Origin: Buddleja alternifolia
Taxonomy: Eukaryota > Streptophyta > Magnoliopsida > Lamiales > Scrophulariaceae
Direction: 5' to 3'
Length of the DNA: 64,000 bases
Assembly: GCA_019426215.1 (NCBI GenBank)
Contig: CM033394.1
Span: forward strand, 13,412,195-13,476,194
Shown here: positions 20,224 to 32,172 of the stretch, piece by piece
Layout of the letters: the number at the start of each line of letters is the position of its first letter
How positions within the stretch are numbered: position 1 is the stretch's first letter
Position numbers and translations under genes: made by a program
Notes under the pieces: model-generated
What the model saw: the letters and a program-made list of their open reading frames with translations, nothing else
Told to the model about the DNA's origin: nothing
Database searches by the model: none

Positions 20224-21731
20224 TGTTAGAAATTTCATGTTAGATGTTTTGATGATGACAATTAGGACTTTGTGTTAGACCACAAAATATGTAAGTTTGA
20301 TTTTAGTAGAAAATTTGTATAAGCTTTGAAGCGTTAGTTTTGTAATAGGCTTATTAGGCTTCATTTTATTTTACTTTAGATTGTTAGGCTAAGTAGTCTT
20401 AGGCTGAGCGTCTGCTAATTTCTGAGTGAGTTTATCAATGGTAAAGTTCGAAGACTCAAGCGCCTGATTTCTGAAAGAAGATAAAAGTCTCCAAGCGTCC
20501 AATTGACCAGCTACATCAAGCGTTTCCTTATGGGACAGAAGTAATTTCATCTGAATTTATTTCTAAGTCCAGAAGGAGTTTAATGCAAATATTCTCAAAG
20601 CATTAAGTACCAACGGGTATTTAATTCAAATGCATTAAATGCTGATAAGAGCATTAAATGTGATAAACACTTTCAGACGTACGGAAAAGCCACCCTATTG
20701 GACTGTCAACTATCTCAGACTGCAGCACCAACTTTTGTGCAGCAGATTTTCAGGAAAAAGGACAAAAGTTGTTCACTCGTGGAAGTGAGAGACACGCGTC
20801 TGTAAATAGGACTTCAACAACAAGCCAAATAGTGAGAACAATTAATCTTCAAGTCGAATTGCTGTTGCATTGAAGTCTCATTCCTTAAACTCTCAGAAAA
20901 TCCAGAATATTCAAGAAAACATTCCCTCTGCTTTTCTTCAATCCTGAGACAGTCAACAAATATCTCAAACATTCTTTTCGAAGAAACCACTTTTCTACTG
21001 AGATATTTCCAAGTTGTTTGAACTTCATCAAAATCAAACAAACCGTTTTAGAAAAACCCATCCAAGCCTCGCGATCTGTGTGAAGTCGAAGTTGGATACT
21101 TGCATCATTTCTGGGTGAAAGAAGCAAGGAGATTGAAGTGATTTGGAGCAGAAATCTGTGTGATCAAGGAGCTCAAGTCATCGACATCTATCTCTCCCTA
21201 TTGTGTAGAAGATTCTGTGTGATTCTTTGAGAATCACTTTAGTGGATTGCCTCCAAGTGTTCAAGGAGAAGAAGGACGTAGTTGGGATTACATCACCCAA
21301 CTAACCTTACAAATATTGTGTTATTTACTTTTCAGTCAATTCTTTCATATCATATCATTACATAAATTGATTAAGTAAAATACAATCAAACGCTAAGCAA
21401 CTAAGAAACTTCTGGTGACGCTAAAGCTTTCAAAAGAAGACTAGAAAAATCATTCCGCTGTGCTAACACTGATTAAGGAACTGAACGCTTAAACCCACTC
21501 GGTTAAAGTATTCAAATCTTGAAGTCTAAGTTAACTCTCTAAAAACAGTCTTCATCAGACGCTTAACCTAAGCGTCTATATTTCTAAGTAAACGCTCAGT
21601 CAAGCGTTCACATTTCAAGCGTCCAAAACCATTTTAATATGAAACCTTTTTGAAGTCGAAAAAGACTTCAGGGTCTATTCAACTCCCCCCCCCCCCTTCT
21701 AGACCCTTTCGTATGCCACTTGGGACCAACA
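20224..21731 (+). repeat. 3' LTR of S2
   Basis: 1,508 bp, TGTTAGA...CCAACA, matching the 5' LTR. It lacks about 38 bp, including the core of the TATA box: the 5' LTR reads CCTATAAATAGG, this copy reads CTGTAAATAGG at about 20798-20808. The flanking duplication GCTAC follows at 21732-21736. Confidence 0.95.
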
Positions 21732-22460
21732 GCTACCTTCTCCCAAATCAAATTCAAAGTCCCTTAGCTCCGAAAACACATACTCTGGCGTTAGAATTTC
21801 CAACATCTGGGATTCTCTTATTGCAACAATCTTCATTAGATCCCTAGCAGACCAAACCTGCCCATACGCAATAGCCCGCAAACCACGTATGGGGGTAATC
21901 CCATTTGAAGATTTACCCTGGGATTTCCAAAAAAAAAAGAAAACAATCTTGATAAGATATTTGCTTGGAAGACTTCTAAAAAACTTGTTGACCATTTTCT
22001 TATTGGTCAACTCATTTTCTAATGACACTAACTCTATAATAAGTGCAGTAAATCTCGCATCCAGTTGATCTAGCGTCCCATTGGAATGCATCTTAAAATG
22101 ATCAAATCTTTGCATGGCTATGGAGAGCTTGTTCTCCCTCATTTGTGCAGATCCTTCACACACAGTAGCCAACTTATCCTATATATCTTTTGAGGTTTTG
22201 CACATCTTAATCTTGTTGAGTAATCCTTCATAATCATTCAACACTGAGTAGAGAGCATTACATCCAACATTGTCCAAATTTGCTCTTCTATGATCATTAG
22301 TGGTCCATTTTATTTTTGGCTTCTCAATATAACCATCTGAAGTTGCTTCAGTTGCTCCAGGGGCTCGAGTTATGACTTCCATAATATTAACGGGGTCATC
22401 TGAAAGAACATCACACATCTCATTATCACATAAATATAAGTATGTAAATGCACGAGTCAT
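21732..22460 (-). pseudogene. S1 gag pseudogene, N-terminal part
   Basis: Minus-strand frames 22460-22179 and 22172-21737 carry the Sirevirus gag N-terminus (AFTYLYLCDNEMCDVLSDDP, ITRAPGATEATSDGY, RRANLDNVGCNALYS, then LDARFTALI and FRSLPSKY). A frameshift separates the two, and a short A-rich insertion with unrelated sequence (about 21870-21945) breaks the second. The gag resumes on the far side of S2 at 8201. Confidence 0.85.
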
Positions 22461-22606
22461 AAATTTACTCAGTCAACTTTGGCATCTTTGTAAAAGATAT
22501 GATGTGATAAAAGAAAACAAAGCGACTAAGTCTTAAAAAATGGATCTAAACAAGAAGTTATGCTCGGAAATTCTGAGGTTTCTACTTCAACCTCTCTGAT
22601 ACCTCT
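22461..22606 (-). other. S1 leader with primer binding site
   Basis: Minus-strand leader of S1. The PBS (GGTATCAGAG on the minus strand, about 22602-22593) lies just inside the LTR boundary. Confidence 0.6.
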
Positions 22607-25471
22607 TGTTGGTCCCAAGTGGCATACGAAAAGGATCTAGAAGGGGGGTTGAATAGACCCTACAATTTTCTTCGACTTCATATATTTTCGTGCCTCTTAG
22701 ATATTTAGAACACTTGGAAAGCAAAGCTCTAGGTTAAGAGCTAGAATAAAGATAACTTAGACTTAGTGACTTTAGCAATTACCAAAGTAGGGTAAAGCTT
22801 AGATCTTTTAATCAGGGTTAGCACTGCGGAAATAATTTTGATGCTTACCGTTTGATTTGCCAATTAGTCGCTTACTGGTTTTAAAGCTTTTGAAAAATGA
22901 TATGCAAATGATAAGGAAAGCAATAAAACAGTAAAGTAAATGACACAAGATATGAAAGGTTCAATGGATGGTGTTATCTCAGCTACGTCCTTCTTCTCCT
23001 TTTCACTTGGACTAGATGATGATCAAAGTCTTCGCACAGAGGACTTCTACAAGTAATGAATGAACACGAAGACAACTTGAGCTCCTTGATCATACAGATT
23101 TCAGCTCCACTTAGATCTCTTCAACAAGCTTCTCTCACTCAGAAATATTGCTTGAACACAACTTCTTCTTCACACAGATGAAAGAGGTTGGAGGGTTTTG
23201 TCTCTAAGGTTTGTTTGATTTTTGGAAGTTCAAACAATTTGGAATATCTCAATAATAGTAAGGGTTCTTTTATGGAAGATGTTTGAGATATTTGTGACTA
23301 CTTTTGGAATGTATGAAAAGCTTGAAGGATTTGGATATGGGGATTTAAAGCTTTTCTTTGGAAGGATTTCAGCAAAGTTTAGACGTATTTTCTTGTGTAT
23401 GTGTTTGTATAATTAGGTTTTGCTGAAAGGTGCTATTCTACAGACATTTCTTGGGATTTGTCCGTGGACCCATGTTAACGCGTGTGTAACACTCAGTAAG
23501 TGGGTAGCTCCTTTTTCTGACATTCCTGAAATTTTGCTACACCGATTGGATGTGGTAGACTTTGAACTCTGACAGTCTAGTCAGTGGTGGATTGTATGCA
23601 AAAGTCCTTATCACATTTAATGCTCTTATCAAACATTTAATGCATTTGAATTTATTTCCCATTGGAAATAAATGCCTGTTATTGATTGCATTTAAGTCCT
23701 TAATGTTAAGTGTGTGCCCTCAATGCCAATGAGGAAGAATTAGATTTGAGTAAGGCACTAATTTATATTGTACGAACATATAAAGGCAATGAGCTTTTGT
23801 TCATGTAAAACTTCATGGCATTAATAAATATTCAACAAATAGTCCATGTGTATCGAGATTGACTCTTCGCCCTTTATGGAATAAAGAAGTGGCACGGGAA
23901 GAGTTTTATTCCTAATCACTTAAAAGGGTTCGCATGTCAAGAAATCTTAATTGGGCATTAAGACTCGTCTTGTATAACACATGTTCTGACAAGGAGTGTC
24001 AGTCGAACACTATGGGATAATGAGAACACATGTTATAGATATATCAATGAAATTGATATATTCGAACACGGCTTGTAGTCCAATCACATAGGTTTTTACT
24101 TGGTGACTGTCAATGATTGGATTACTGACTATGACAGTATGCGTGAGCCTTTGATCTGAGGGTTCATGAGCAATGTGTTTGTGCTGTTGAATCTGTTACT
24201 AGAATAGTTAGGCCCAATTCTCCCTTTGGTGGGGCCGACCTCGAAGTGCGATCTCAATAAGTCAAGTAGCAGTTGTTCAGTGATCGCCAATACAGGATTC
24301 ACTGTCTTGATAGTAAACGGGAAAGTATCCTATGCAATCATATGCATATGAAATTATAAGTCTTTAGCCAAAGCAATGAAACTAACTCATGTGGGACATG
24401 AAGGGTAGTTTGGTAATTTCATCATGATATGATTACAAGCACAACATCAAGTTCAGTGAGTTTGACATAAATCATGACTCTCACTTGATCGGAATACAAA
24501 ATGAAGGGCTTATATTCATATGAAATTCATAGTCAAGAAGTTTGTAATGACACAGTCATTCGTACTTGGTTGGGCTACGATGTGGGGCCACGGGGCTGGC
24601 TAGGTGTCACCCACATCTTTTGGTATCCTCCCATTGCCAATCAAGATGAACCTAGAGAGTCATGCTAACAGGAATGAACGGGAAATCACTTTGTGTACTT
24701 GGAGGGCATTTTGGTAATTTGTCATTAGATGGACAAATTAATTGAGTAGATAGATTAATTTAATTAGTTGTTTAATTAGATTAAACAATGGAATATTAAA
24801 TTAATTTGAATATTTAATTAACTTGGTTAAATTAAATATTAATTTAATCACACACATAGTTAATTAAATTAAATATGAAATGTAATTAAATTAAAGTGGA
24901 CTAAGTTGACTGGGCCAACTTAGCCCACTAGGAAATCCACATGAGCCTATGAGGCGCCTAACCTGGGCCCAAGAAGAAGGATTCTATTTAAATCCTCCAT
25001 CACTAAAACCTAGGTTAAGATAAGATCGGTTGCCACCAAGAATTACACAGTAAAGTAGAGAGAAATTTTATTCCGCTGCGTTTTCGAGTATTGATTCCCA
25101 ACACTTAATGACTTCGAAATTTTTTTTAGGTGAATCTAATCTCTTGATCGCTTTGAAGCTTAGATGTGGATTCATAACTCCTGAAATGTCTTTAGTGTTT
25201 GACATACGCTTAAGAAAATCTTCATCTTCACTTGACTTCAGACGCTGATCTTCAACTTCATCTTTGACAGACTCACCTAGAATTCTATCCTCGACTTGGT
25301 ATCCAATACTTAGTTAAAAATCTATAAAGATAAAAATTGCAATCCTAACGTAATAAACATTCAAACGCTTATGCAGATTTTCAATGAAAGAGTAAACTTA
25401 CATTATTTTTGGGGCTAACATTAAATCCTATCTTGTCATCATCAAATCATCTAACATAAAATTTCCTAACA
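22607..25471 (-). repeat. 5' LTR of S1, split by a solo LTR
   Basis: On the minus strand the LTR begins TGTTAGG (25471) and ends CCAACA (22607), with the same conserved C-run (about 22646-22652) and AGCG-rich character as the S2 LTRs. Removing the solo LTR 23704-25103 and one CTTAA leaves about 1.46 kb, matching the family LTR length. The right flank ACACA (25472-25476) is the expected target duplication; its partner lies left of the window. Confidence 0.85.
23704..25103 (+). repeat. Solo LTR (S3 family)
   Basis: 1,400 bp, starts TGTTAAG and ends CCCAACA, with a perfect 5-bp duplication CTTAA (23699-23703 and 25104-25108) and no internal region. It is related to the S3 LTR at 3135-4770 but in the opposite orientation. 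A solo LTR forms by recombination between the two LTRs of one element. Confidence 0.9.
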
Positions 25472-25589
25472 ACACACACCATATCACGATCTTCTACTAA
25501 GGTAAAATATCAATCAACAACAACTACGACTTGCGAATTGAAATAGTTGAAAGGCTTATTGACGTCCCTAGGGGTCATACATAAAGAAC

Positions 25590-25800
25590 TCATGCGAATA
25601 TTTTTTGACAGTCAAGAAGCTATGCATATCGGAGCCTAACCGATCTTTCAGGAGAGGATGAAAGATATTCAGGTGGACTACCATTTTGTTTGAGATGAGC
25701 TTCAACGTGAAAATATTGTAACCTCGTATATTCGTGCTACTAATCAATTAGCCGATATATTCCACAAAAAAATCTATATTAAACCAAATTTAATGGTATT
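25590..25800 (+). pseudogene. Copia RNase H relic
   Basis: The plus-strand frame reads FDSQEAMHIGA, stop, PIFQERMKDIQVDYHFV, stop, DELQRENIVTSYIRATNQLA, then DIFHKK. This is the C-terminal end of Copia pol, with two nonsense codons. It belongs to neither S1 nor S2 and is probably an older element into which S1 inserted. Confidence 0.8.
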
Positions 25801-26005
25801 ATTGTCTATCTCTATCATCCATTAAGGTGTACTGTATATGGTCCTTACAAATTGTATAAAAAAATAAACACATAATACCCACTCTTACTATTAAACTCAT
25901 TCCGACATAGGATTACACTTCCTTCACTCTTGTATTTTTTTATATATAAAATTGTCCTATCATCAGCCACACTTTCACATAGAAAAGAGAACAAGGTAAG
26001 AATTA

Positions 26006-26541
26006 GGCTTTGTTTGTTTATGTTTTTGAGATAAAATCTTGAAATTTTTTCGGGAAATGCGTACTACATGAATTTGTATGAGAATTGATGTGACGTGTGT
26101 TGTGTTTGTTTATATTTTTAAAAATGATTGAGATTTGTAAAATGTGTCAAATCAATAATAATTGGTTGATGTATGATGATAAGTTAAATAATTGAGTTAG
26201 TTATTTGTGCAATGATTATGTGAATAAATAAATAATAGAATAAGATAGATATATAAAGTTAATTTATTATTAATATATTTTGAAATTTGAAATTTGATAT
26301 TTATTATTAATATATAGTAAAATGTGGAAAATTGAATAAAAAAAGTAATGATTAGAGGAAATGATGTTGATTGATAAATGTGTGAAATGATTGATATAGT
26401 GAGTGATAGGTAGTGTTATGGGGGATTGAAAAAATTAAGTTAAAAAAAGTAGAATTTAGATGAGAATAGTTTGTGTTATGAATTTTTAGAATTTTGTTTT
26501 TTTATTGAAAATGAAATTTGAAAACATAAACAAACAAGGTC
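26006..26541. mobile_element. Tourist-like MITE (PIF/Harbinger)
   Basis: The ends GGCTTTGTTTGTTTATGT and, inverted, GACCTTGTTTGTTTATGT are flanked by TTA (26003-26005 and 26542-26544). It is 536 bp, AT-rich and non-coding. Confidence 0.8.
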
Positions 26542-26544
26542 TTA

Positions 26545-26983
26545 GAAACTCAATGGGGCCGGAGAGAGGACAACCGGACGCGCCAGACAAGGAAAGGCCA
26601 CGTGACGCGGTCCCTGAGGACGCAAACGTGGGACGTTTCTATTGGCTTATGATTCTGCAAATTGTACGGGGATAGATGGTGACGTCTACCGAAACTGTAC
26701 GGACACACAATTTAAAACTGTGGGAGTCAGGGGGTGCATGGAACCTTGCGCACAACCACTTATTATTAAAACGCCCCAACTCGAAACTGGTGGCCAACGG
26801 ACGACAGACAATATTGTTTTACTTACCCTATTCATCATTAAGTTTTAGTAGCCTTGGCCATGTGTTGGTGATCTCATTAAGAGATGGTACTTTGTTTCAT
26901 AAATATTTACGTGTGTATATATATATATATATATTGGTTCATGCTAGGAATTAATTAAAATTAATTTCGTCAAGAAAGAAATA
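26545..26983. other. Unassigned intergenic segment with clustered ACGT motifs
   Basis: The first 300 bp are GC-richer and keep many CpGs. They hold a perfect G-box CACGTG (26599-26604), AACGTGGGACGTTTC (about 26625-26639) and TGACGTC (26680-26686). The open frames at 26642-26954 show no recognisable protein features. A (TA)n run follows near 26915-26935. Confidence 0.35.
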
Positions 26984-27690
26984 TGTCTTAGATAATATAA
27001 TATTTTTTTCATATTTTTCTAATATTTATATTAATTTAGATTTTTTATATTTTCTTATATTTATCTTTTTTTTTTAGTTTATAGTTAGGATTTCTTCTCT
27101 CAACCCTCACGATCTATCGCTTCCGCCAGCCTCTACCATCACCATCCCTGTCCGACTACCTAATTTTTTTTTCTTCTCTCCTTCTTATACACAACAATGG
27201 CAGCTCATCACTCTTCGTATAGTACAGCTTCTGCCAACAAATCTTTCTTTCTTCTTTCTTTCACCCTCTCTTTCTCTTTTATACCGCTGCCTTCTCTCTT
27301 TGGCCGCGGGCCGCCGCCGCTTTTAGTTCGTTAGTTTTCGCTGCTCACCTTTTGAAAATGAAGACTTGGAGCCGCCCCCGCCTTTCTTAAGGCCGCCGCT
27401 TTTAGTCTTTGTCGCCGTCTTCTTCTCAAATTCTCTACGATCGGATTTCTTTGGTCCAGTCTCAACATTCAAGACTCTCACGTAGTCGACTACGGTGGAA
27501 TGTTAGATAATAAAATATCTTTTCATATCTTTCTAGTATTTATGTCAATTTAGGTTTCTTTATATTTTTTTATATTTATCTTTTCCTTGTTTATGGTTAG
27601 GGTTTCTTGTTTACCAAGTACATGTATATATCTCTATAAATTTGTTAATCAATAATACAAGTTCCGTACGGGGTTTTCTCTAATCTAACA
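26984..27690 (+). mobile_element. Short Copia-type (TRIM-like) element, copy A
   Basis: A truncated 5' LTR (26984-27096), an internal region of about 400 bp, and a 190-bp 3' LTR (27501-27690, TGTTAGATAA...CTAACA). The internal region contains an ATG followed by a short gag-like start (MAAHHSSY) and then GC-rich non-coding sequence with no enzyme domains. It is non-autonomous. Confidence 0.75.
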
Positions 27691-30078
27691 TGTTAGATAA
27701 TATAATATATTTCCATATCTTTCTAGTATCTATGTTAATTTAGGTTTCTTTATGTTTTCTTATATTTATCTTTTCCTTGTTTATAGTTAGGATTTCTTGT
27801 TTACCAAATACATGAATCTCTATAAATATGTTACTCAGTAATACAAGTTCCTAACAGGGTTTTCTCTAATCTAACATGGTATAGAGCTAAAGGGTTTTTT
27901 CTCTCAACCCTGACGATCTATCGTTTCCGCCGGCCTCTACCATAGCCGTCCCCGTCCGACTCCCTAATTTTTTTTCTTCACTCCTTCTTATACACAACAA
28001 TGGCAACCCATCACTCTTCGTATAATGCAGCTTCTGCCAACAAATCTTTCTTTCTTTTTTCTTTCACCCTCTCTTTATCTTTTATGGCGCCGCCTTCTTT
28101 CTTTGGCTGCGGGCCGCCGCACTTAGCCGCCGCCGCTTTTAGGCTTTGTCGCCGTCTTCTTCTCAAATTCTCTATGATCGGATTTCTTTGTTCCAGTCTC
28201 AACATTCAACACTCTCACGTTTCGACCACGGAGGAGTGTTAGATAATAAAGAAAAAATTGCAAATTTAGTCCCGTAACAATAGGGGTGGCATTTTTAGTC
28301 CCCTTTTTTATGACACTAGCAATTTAGGGACAATAATTACGTAAAACTCGCGGATTTAGTCCTTTTTTCATCTAAAATTTTCAATTTTGCCTGAAAAGGT
28401 GACGTGTCGCGCACGTGGCCCCCTAAGTTGGGGATTTTTAGAATTTTTTAGCCATTGCTGCTTATGTGTCCCTAAGGAATATGCTACATATGATAATTGT
28501 GCCATATAGACACTATGTTGGAGAAAAATATGCCTAGGTGTATCTCTTTTTAAATTTTATAAAATTATGAAATGCCACATTAGAAAAGTATCTAATATTT
28601 TATTCAAAATGTTAAAAAATATCTAAAGAATAAAAAAAATGGCAAAAAAAAATTAAAACTGTAACAGTATCTAAAAATTAGAAAAACATAAAAAATGTAA
28701 AATTATAAAATGTCACAACATATGTTTTAACTTGAATTTGTATGAGATAATTTTTTATTGGTAAAATATAATAATTTTATATTCAATTTATTACAATAAA
28801 TTGAATAAAGGTCGAAATTGTTGTACTTAAAGACAAAAGTGTAGAAAAAATGTGATGTAAATTACAGAAAATCACAAATTTCTTATAGTCAATACCACTA
28901 TAACTAAATATATTGAAATTAATATGAATATTTCTAACATAATATTTTAAATTCTTATATTCTAATAAAATTATTTTTACTGTTTAATTTTAACGTTTTC
29001 ATTACTTGCAATAAATTTGATAAATGAAGATAAAAATTAAAAATAAGAAAGTTGATTCAACATCAATAAAAAATTATTTTTCTAATAATAAAATTTCAGG
29101 AAAAAGAAAAGAAAAAAGAAAATTGTTCATCTTCCACACCATAATACCCATCCCGTCACGGAGTCTTGACCCTTCCCCCCACCCCCATCTTCTCCAAATC
29201 AGCCACTCCCACCTGCTCTCCGCCAAATCAAACACCCCGTGCCGATTTTCGCCAAACCAGTTACCGCCCCCGCATCGACCTCCATCGATGAAGACCCCTA
29301 GAAGAACACACACACACTAAAAATTGCACAAAGTGTGGTGCAGTTAGAAGAGAGGGGTGACACAAGCACAAGGGAAGAAGGAGGCTTGAGTTGAGGTGGG
29401 ACTGGGGCTTGAGAACTGGGGTGCTTGGTGTTGTGAGTGGGTGGGTGGGGCGGGGCGGCGGAACTGGACTGGTGAAGAAAGAAGATGGGTGTGTTCATGA
29501 TTTTTGTTTTTTTTTTTTTCAGTTTTCTTACTTATTAAATTTGTTTGATATATTAAATATTAAAAAAATTGATTTCATTTATTCTTAAGTTTATTTTTTT
29601 TTCCTACTTGGCATTCTTTTTATACTTGTTATTTAGTCATTTAACCACTTGACAAAATTACCAAGTTGGCGGTCCACCTAGGTGCAATTGCTGGAAAATT
29701 AAAAAAAAATCCCCAAATTGGGGAGCCACGTGTGCGACACGTCACCTTTTTCGGTCAAATTGAAATTTTCCGATGAGAAAAGAACTAAATTCGCGAGTTT
29801 TACGTAATTATTGTCCCTAAATTGCTAGTGTCATAAAAAACGGGACTAAAAATGCCACCCCCCTATTGTTACGGGACTAAATTTGCAATTTTCTCGATAA
29901 TAAAATATCTTCCCATATCCTTTTAGAATTTATGTTAATTTAGGTTTTTTTATGTTTTTTTATATTTATCTTTATTGTTTATGGTTAGAGTTTCATGTTT
30001 ACCAAGTACATGTATATATCTCTATAAAATTGTTAATCAATAATACAAGTTCCGTATGAGGTTCTCTCTAATCTAACA
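27691..30078 (+). mobile_element. TRIM-like element, copy B (3' LTR split by a MULE)
   Basis: 5' LTR 27691-27876 directly abuts the 3' LTR of copy A. A PBS-like TGGTATAGAGCT follows at 27877-27888. The internal region runs to 28236 and ends in GGAGGAG. The 3' LTR starts at 28237, is interrupted by the MULE 28251-29895 and resumes to 30078. Confidence 0.8.
28251..29895. mobile_element. Long-TIR Mutator-like element with a GC-rich internal segment
   Basis: The terminal inverted repeats are about 200 bp (starts GAAAAAATTGCAAATTTAG and GAGAAAATTGCAAATTTAG), and the flanking 9-bp duplication GATAATAAA (28242-28250, 29896-29904) is perfect, as expected for Mutator. No transposase is present. The interior is AT-rich apart from a GC-rich block at about 29125-29490, whose composition suggests captured host sequence. 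I cannot identify a donor gene, and the short frames there have no recognisable motifs. Confidence 0.85.
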
Positions 30079-30972
30079 TGTTAGATAATATAATATCTTT
30101 CTAGTATTTATGTTAATTTAGGTTTTTTCATATTTTCTTATATTTATCTTTTCCTTATTTATAGTTAGGGTTTCTTGTTTACCAAGTACATGTATCTCTA
30201 TAAATATGTTACTCAGTAATACAAGTTTCCTATGGGGTTTTCTCTAATCTAACTTGGTATAAAAGTCATGGCTTCAAGCCATGGTCTCTCGATCTCTCGC
30301 TTCCGCCACCATCCTCAAGTTGCCGTCCCCATCCAATGCCCCTTATCTAGTTTAGTTTTTCTTTATCTAATTTTTTTCTTTCTCATATGGCCGCCACCGC
30401 CGCCAGTTTCTTCTCCCTTATCTCATTTTCTCTTCTTTTTGTTTTTCTACGGCCGCAGTCACTGTCTTCTCTCTTTGGCCCTGGGCCGCCACACTTAGTG
30501 GCCGTCGTCTTTAGTTTTGTTAGTTACCTCCGTTCACCCTTGGAAAATGAGGACTTGGAGCCGCCGCCTTTTTCTTTATCCGCGGGGCGCCACGCTTAGC
30601 CGTCGCCGCCTTTAGTTTTGTCAGTTGTCGCCGCTCACCTTGGAAAATGAGCACTTGGAGGAGCCGCCTCTTAAGGCTAATGCCACATTTTATCTTTGTC
30701 GCTGTCTTCTTCTAAAATTTTCTATGACCGGATTTCTTTGGTCCAGTCTCAACGTTCAAGACTCTTACGTTTCGATTGCTGGGGAGTGTTAGATAATATA
30801 ATATCTTTCCATATCTTTCTAGTATTTATATTAATTTAGGTTTCTTAATATTTTTTTGTATTTATGTTTTTATTGTTTATAGTTAGAATTTCTTGTTTAC
30901 CAAGTACATTTATTTCTATAAATATGTTACTCAGTAATACAAGTTTCCTACGAGGTTTTTTATAATCTAACA
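30079..30972 (+). mobile_element. TRIM-like element, copy C
   Basis: 5' LTR 30079-30254 directly abuts the 3' LTR of copy B. The PBS-like TGGTATAAAAGTC follows. The internal region 30255-30786 has a partly duplicated GC-rich block (GGCCGCC-type repeats near 30475-30660). The 3' LTR is 30787-30972. Confidence 0.8.
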
Positions 30973-31700
30973 CTTTCTAGCTAATCATTTATTGGGGATG
31001 ATTATATTGAGATCAGAAGATAAATGTAATTAATCACTAAATGTTAAATATTTCTCATCCACAACAAAATGGGGTAGTTCTTATCTTCCCGAGCTTGATA
31101 GTTGTCCTTTTTCATTCTAATTTCGTTTTGTTCATCCAACTTTATATATCAAATAGTCCTTTTAAATTTTAACTTCTCTATACATGGTAATTCGACTCAT
31201 TCTTTATGGTAAGTATTAAGTGATTATATTCATCAAGTGTATATATTTAATTTTTATAGTTTTATAAAAAAATCTTCCCAAGAACATCCTTTGATCTATC
31301 ATGAGGCAAGGGTCACGGTGAGAACTAACACAATGAACTCTTCCCTTATATAATTTCGCACTCGTTCTTGTTCTTGTTCTTCTTTTGTGAAGTTGATTAA
31401 TATAAATTGTTATAAAGGTCTGTTTTAGATCACTTGCACATGTGAGATATCACACTATGCGTTGAGAACCAAACATCTTAAACACACCACTCCTTCATGC
31501 CTATAAATCTTGTTTGAGAAAATGAGTTGAAGGACTTTCAATTTTGCCCTATGCTCCTGGTCACATTAGCAACTCATGATTTATTAGTAAACGGATCATA
31601 TTAATGGCACGTATCATTAAATAAAGAACATCATATGATATAGGTAAAAATAGCTTCTTTTTCTTCTTTCTTTTCCCAAAGGTGGGCGACGCGTTACTCG
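30973..31700. other. Intergenic, nothing recognised
   Basis: AT-rich sequence without convincing coding potential, RNA genes or element termini. Confidence 0.4.
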
Positions 31701-31712
31701 ATTTTAAGTTAT

Positions 31713-32172
31713 TAGAGCAATACTATGGCTTTGTGTGGTTAGGTATTCTGAGTGTATTTTCATTTTTTTGATCACCAGAAAATGAAAATACACACTCCAA
31801 GGTAAATTCTACAGAAAATACTCAAATTTTAAATCTTACTACACATTCCCCTTTATAACTACTCATCATTTCAATCACTTCATTCTCTCTCTTCATTGAT
31901 TACATAATTCAACTATCCAATACATTCTCTTTCTTACTTTATCATAAATAAAATATTATTTTAATTTTTTCTCATATTATCATTACATATATAACTAATT
32001 CAATTAACTTTATATCACATCTACAAAATCTCCAAACATTTCTCAAAAACATATCCAAACAAACAAAAAAAATTAATATTTTCATACAAATTTCTATAAT
32101 ACACATTTTTCAATAAAAACTCAAAATTTATTTTCGAAAACACAATCATGCAAAGCCATAGCTTTATTAAAA
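31713..32172. mobile_element. MITE with inverted ends (Tourist-like)
   Basis: The left end contains ACTATGGCTTTGTGTGG and the right end, inverted, GCTATGGCTTTGCATGA. The interior is AT-rich and non-coding. Possible TTA duplications flank it but the exact boundaries are unclear. Confidence 0.45.

Larger units (their letters stand above)
8202..21731 (+). mobile_element. Complete Sirevirus-type Copia retrotransposon S2 (13.5 kb)
   Basis: Full-length plus-strand element flanked by the 5-bp duplication GCTAC (8197-8201, 21732-21736), inserted in the gag of S1. Layout: 5' LTR, PBS, gag, pol, two internal purine tracts, a 3.9-kb accessory gene, purine tract, 3' LTR. The gag type, gag and pol in one frame, repeated polypurine tracts and an extra gene after pol fit the Sirevirus lineage of Copia (SIRE1-like). 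The two LTRs differ by roughly 30 substitutions in 1.5 kb by eye (about 2%), plus one deletion, so this is a moderately young insertion. Pol and the accessory gene both carry disabling changes. Confidence 0.95.

Noticed and set aside
26642..26954. Two overlapping plus-strand frames
   Set aside because: No start context, domain or homologous text. Kept only as an ACGT-rich segment.
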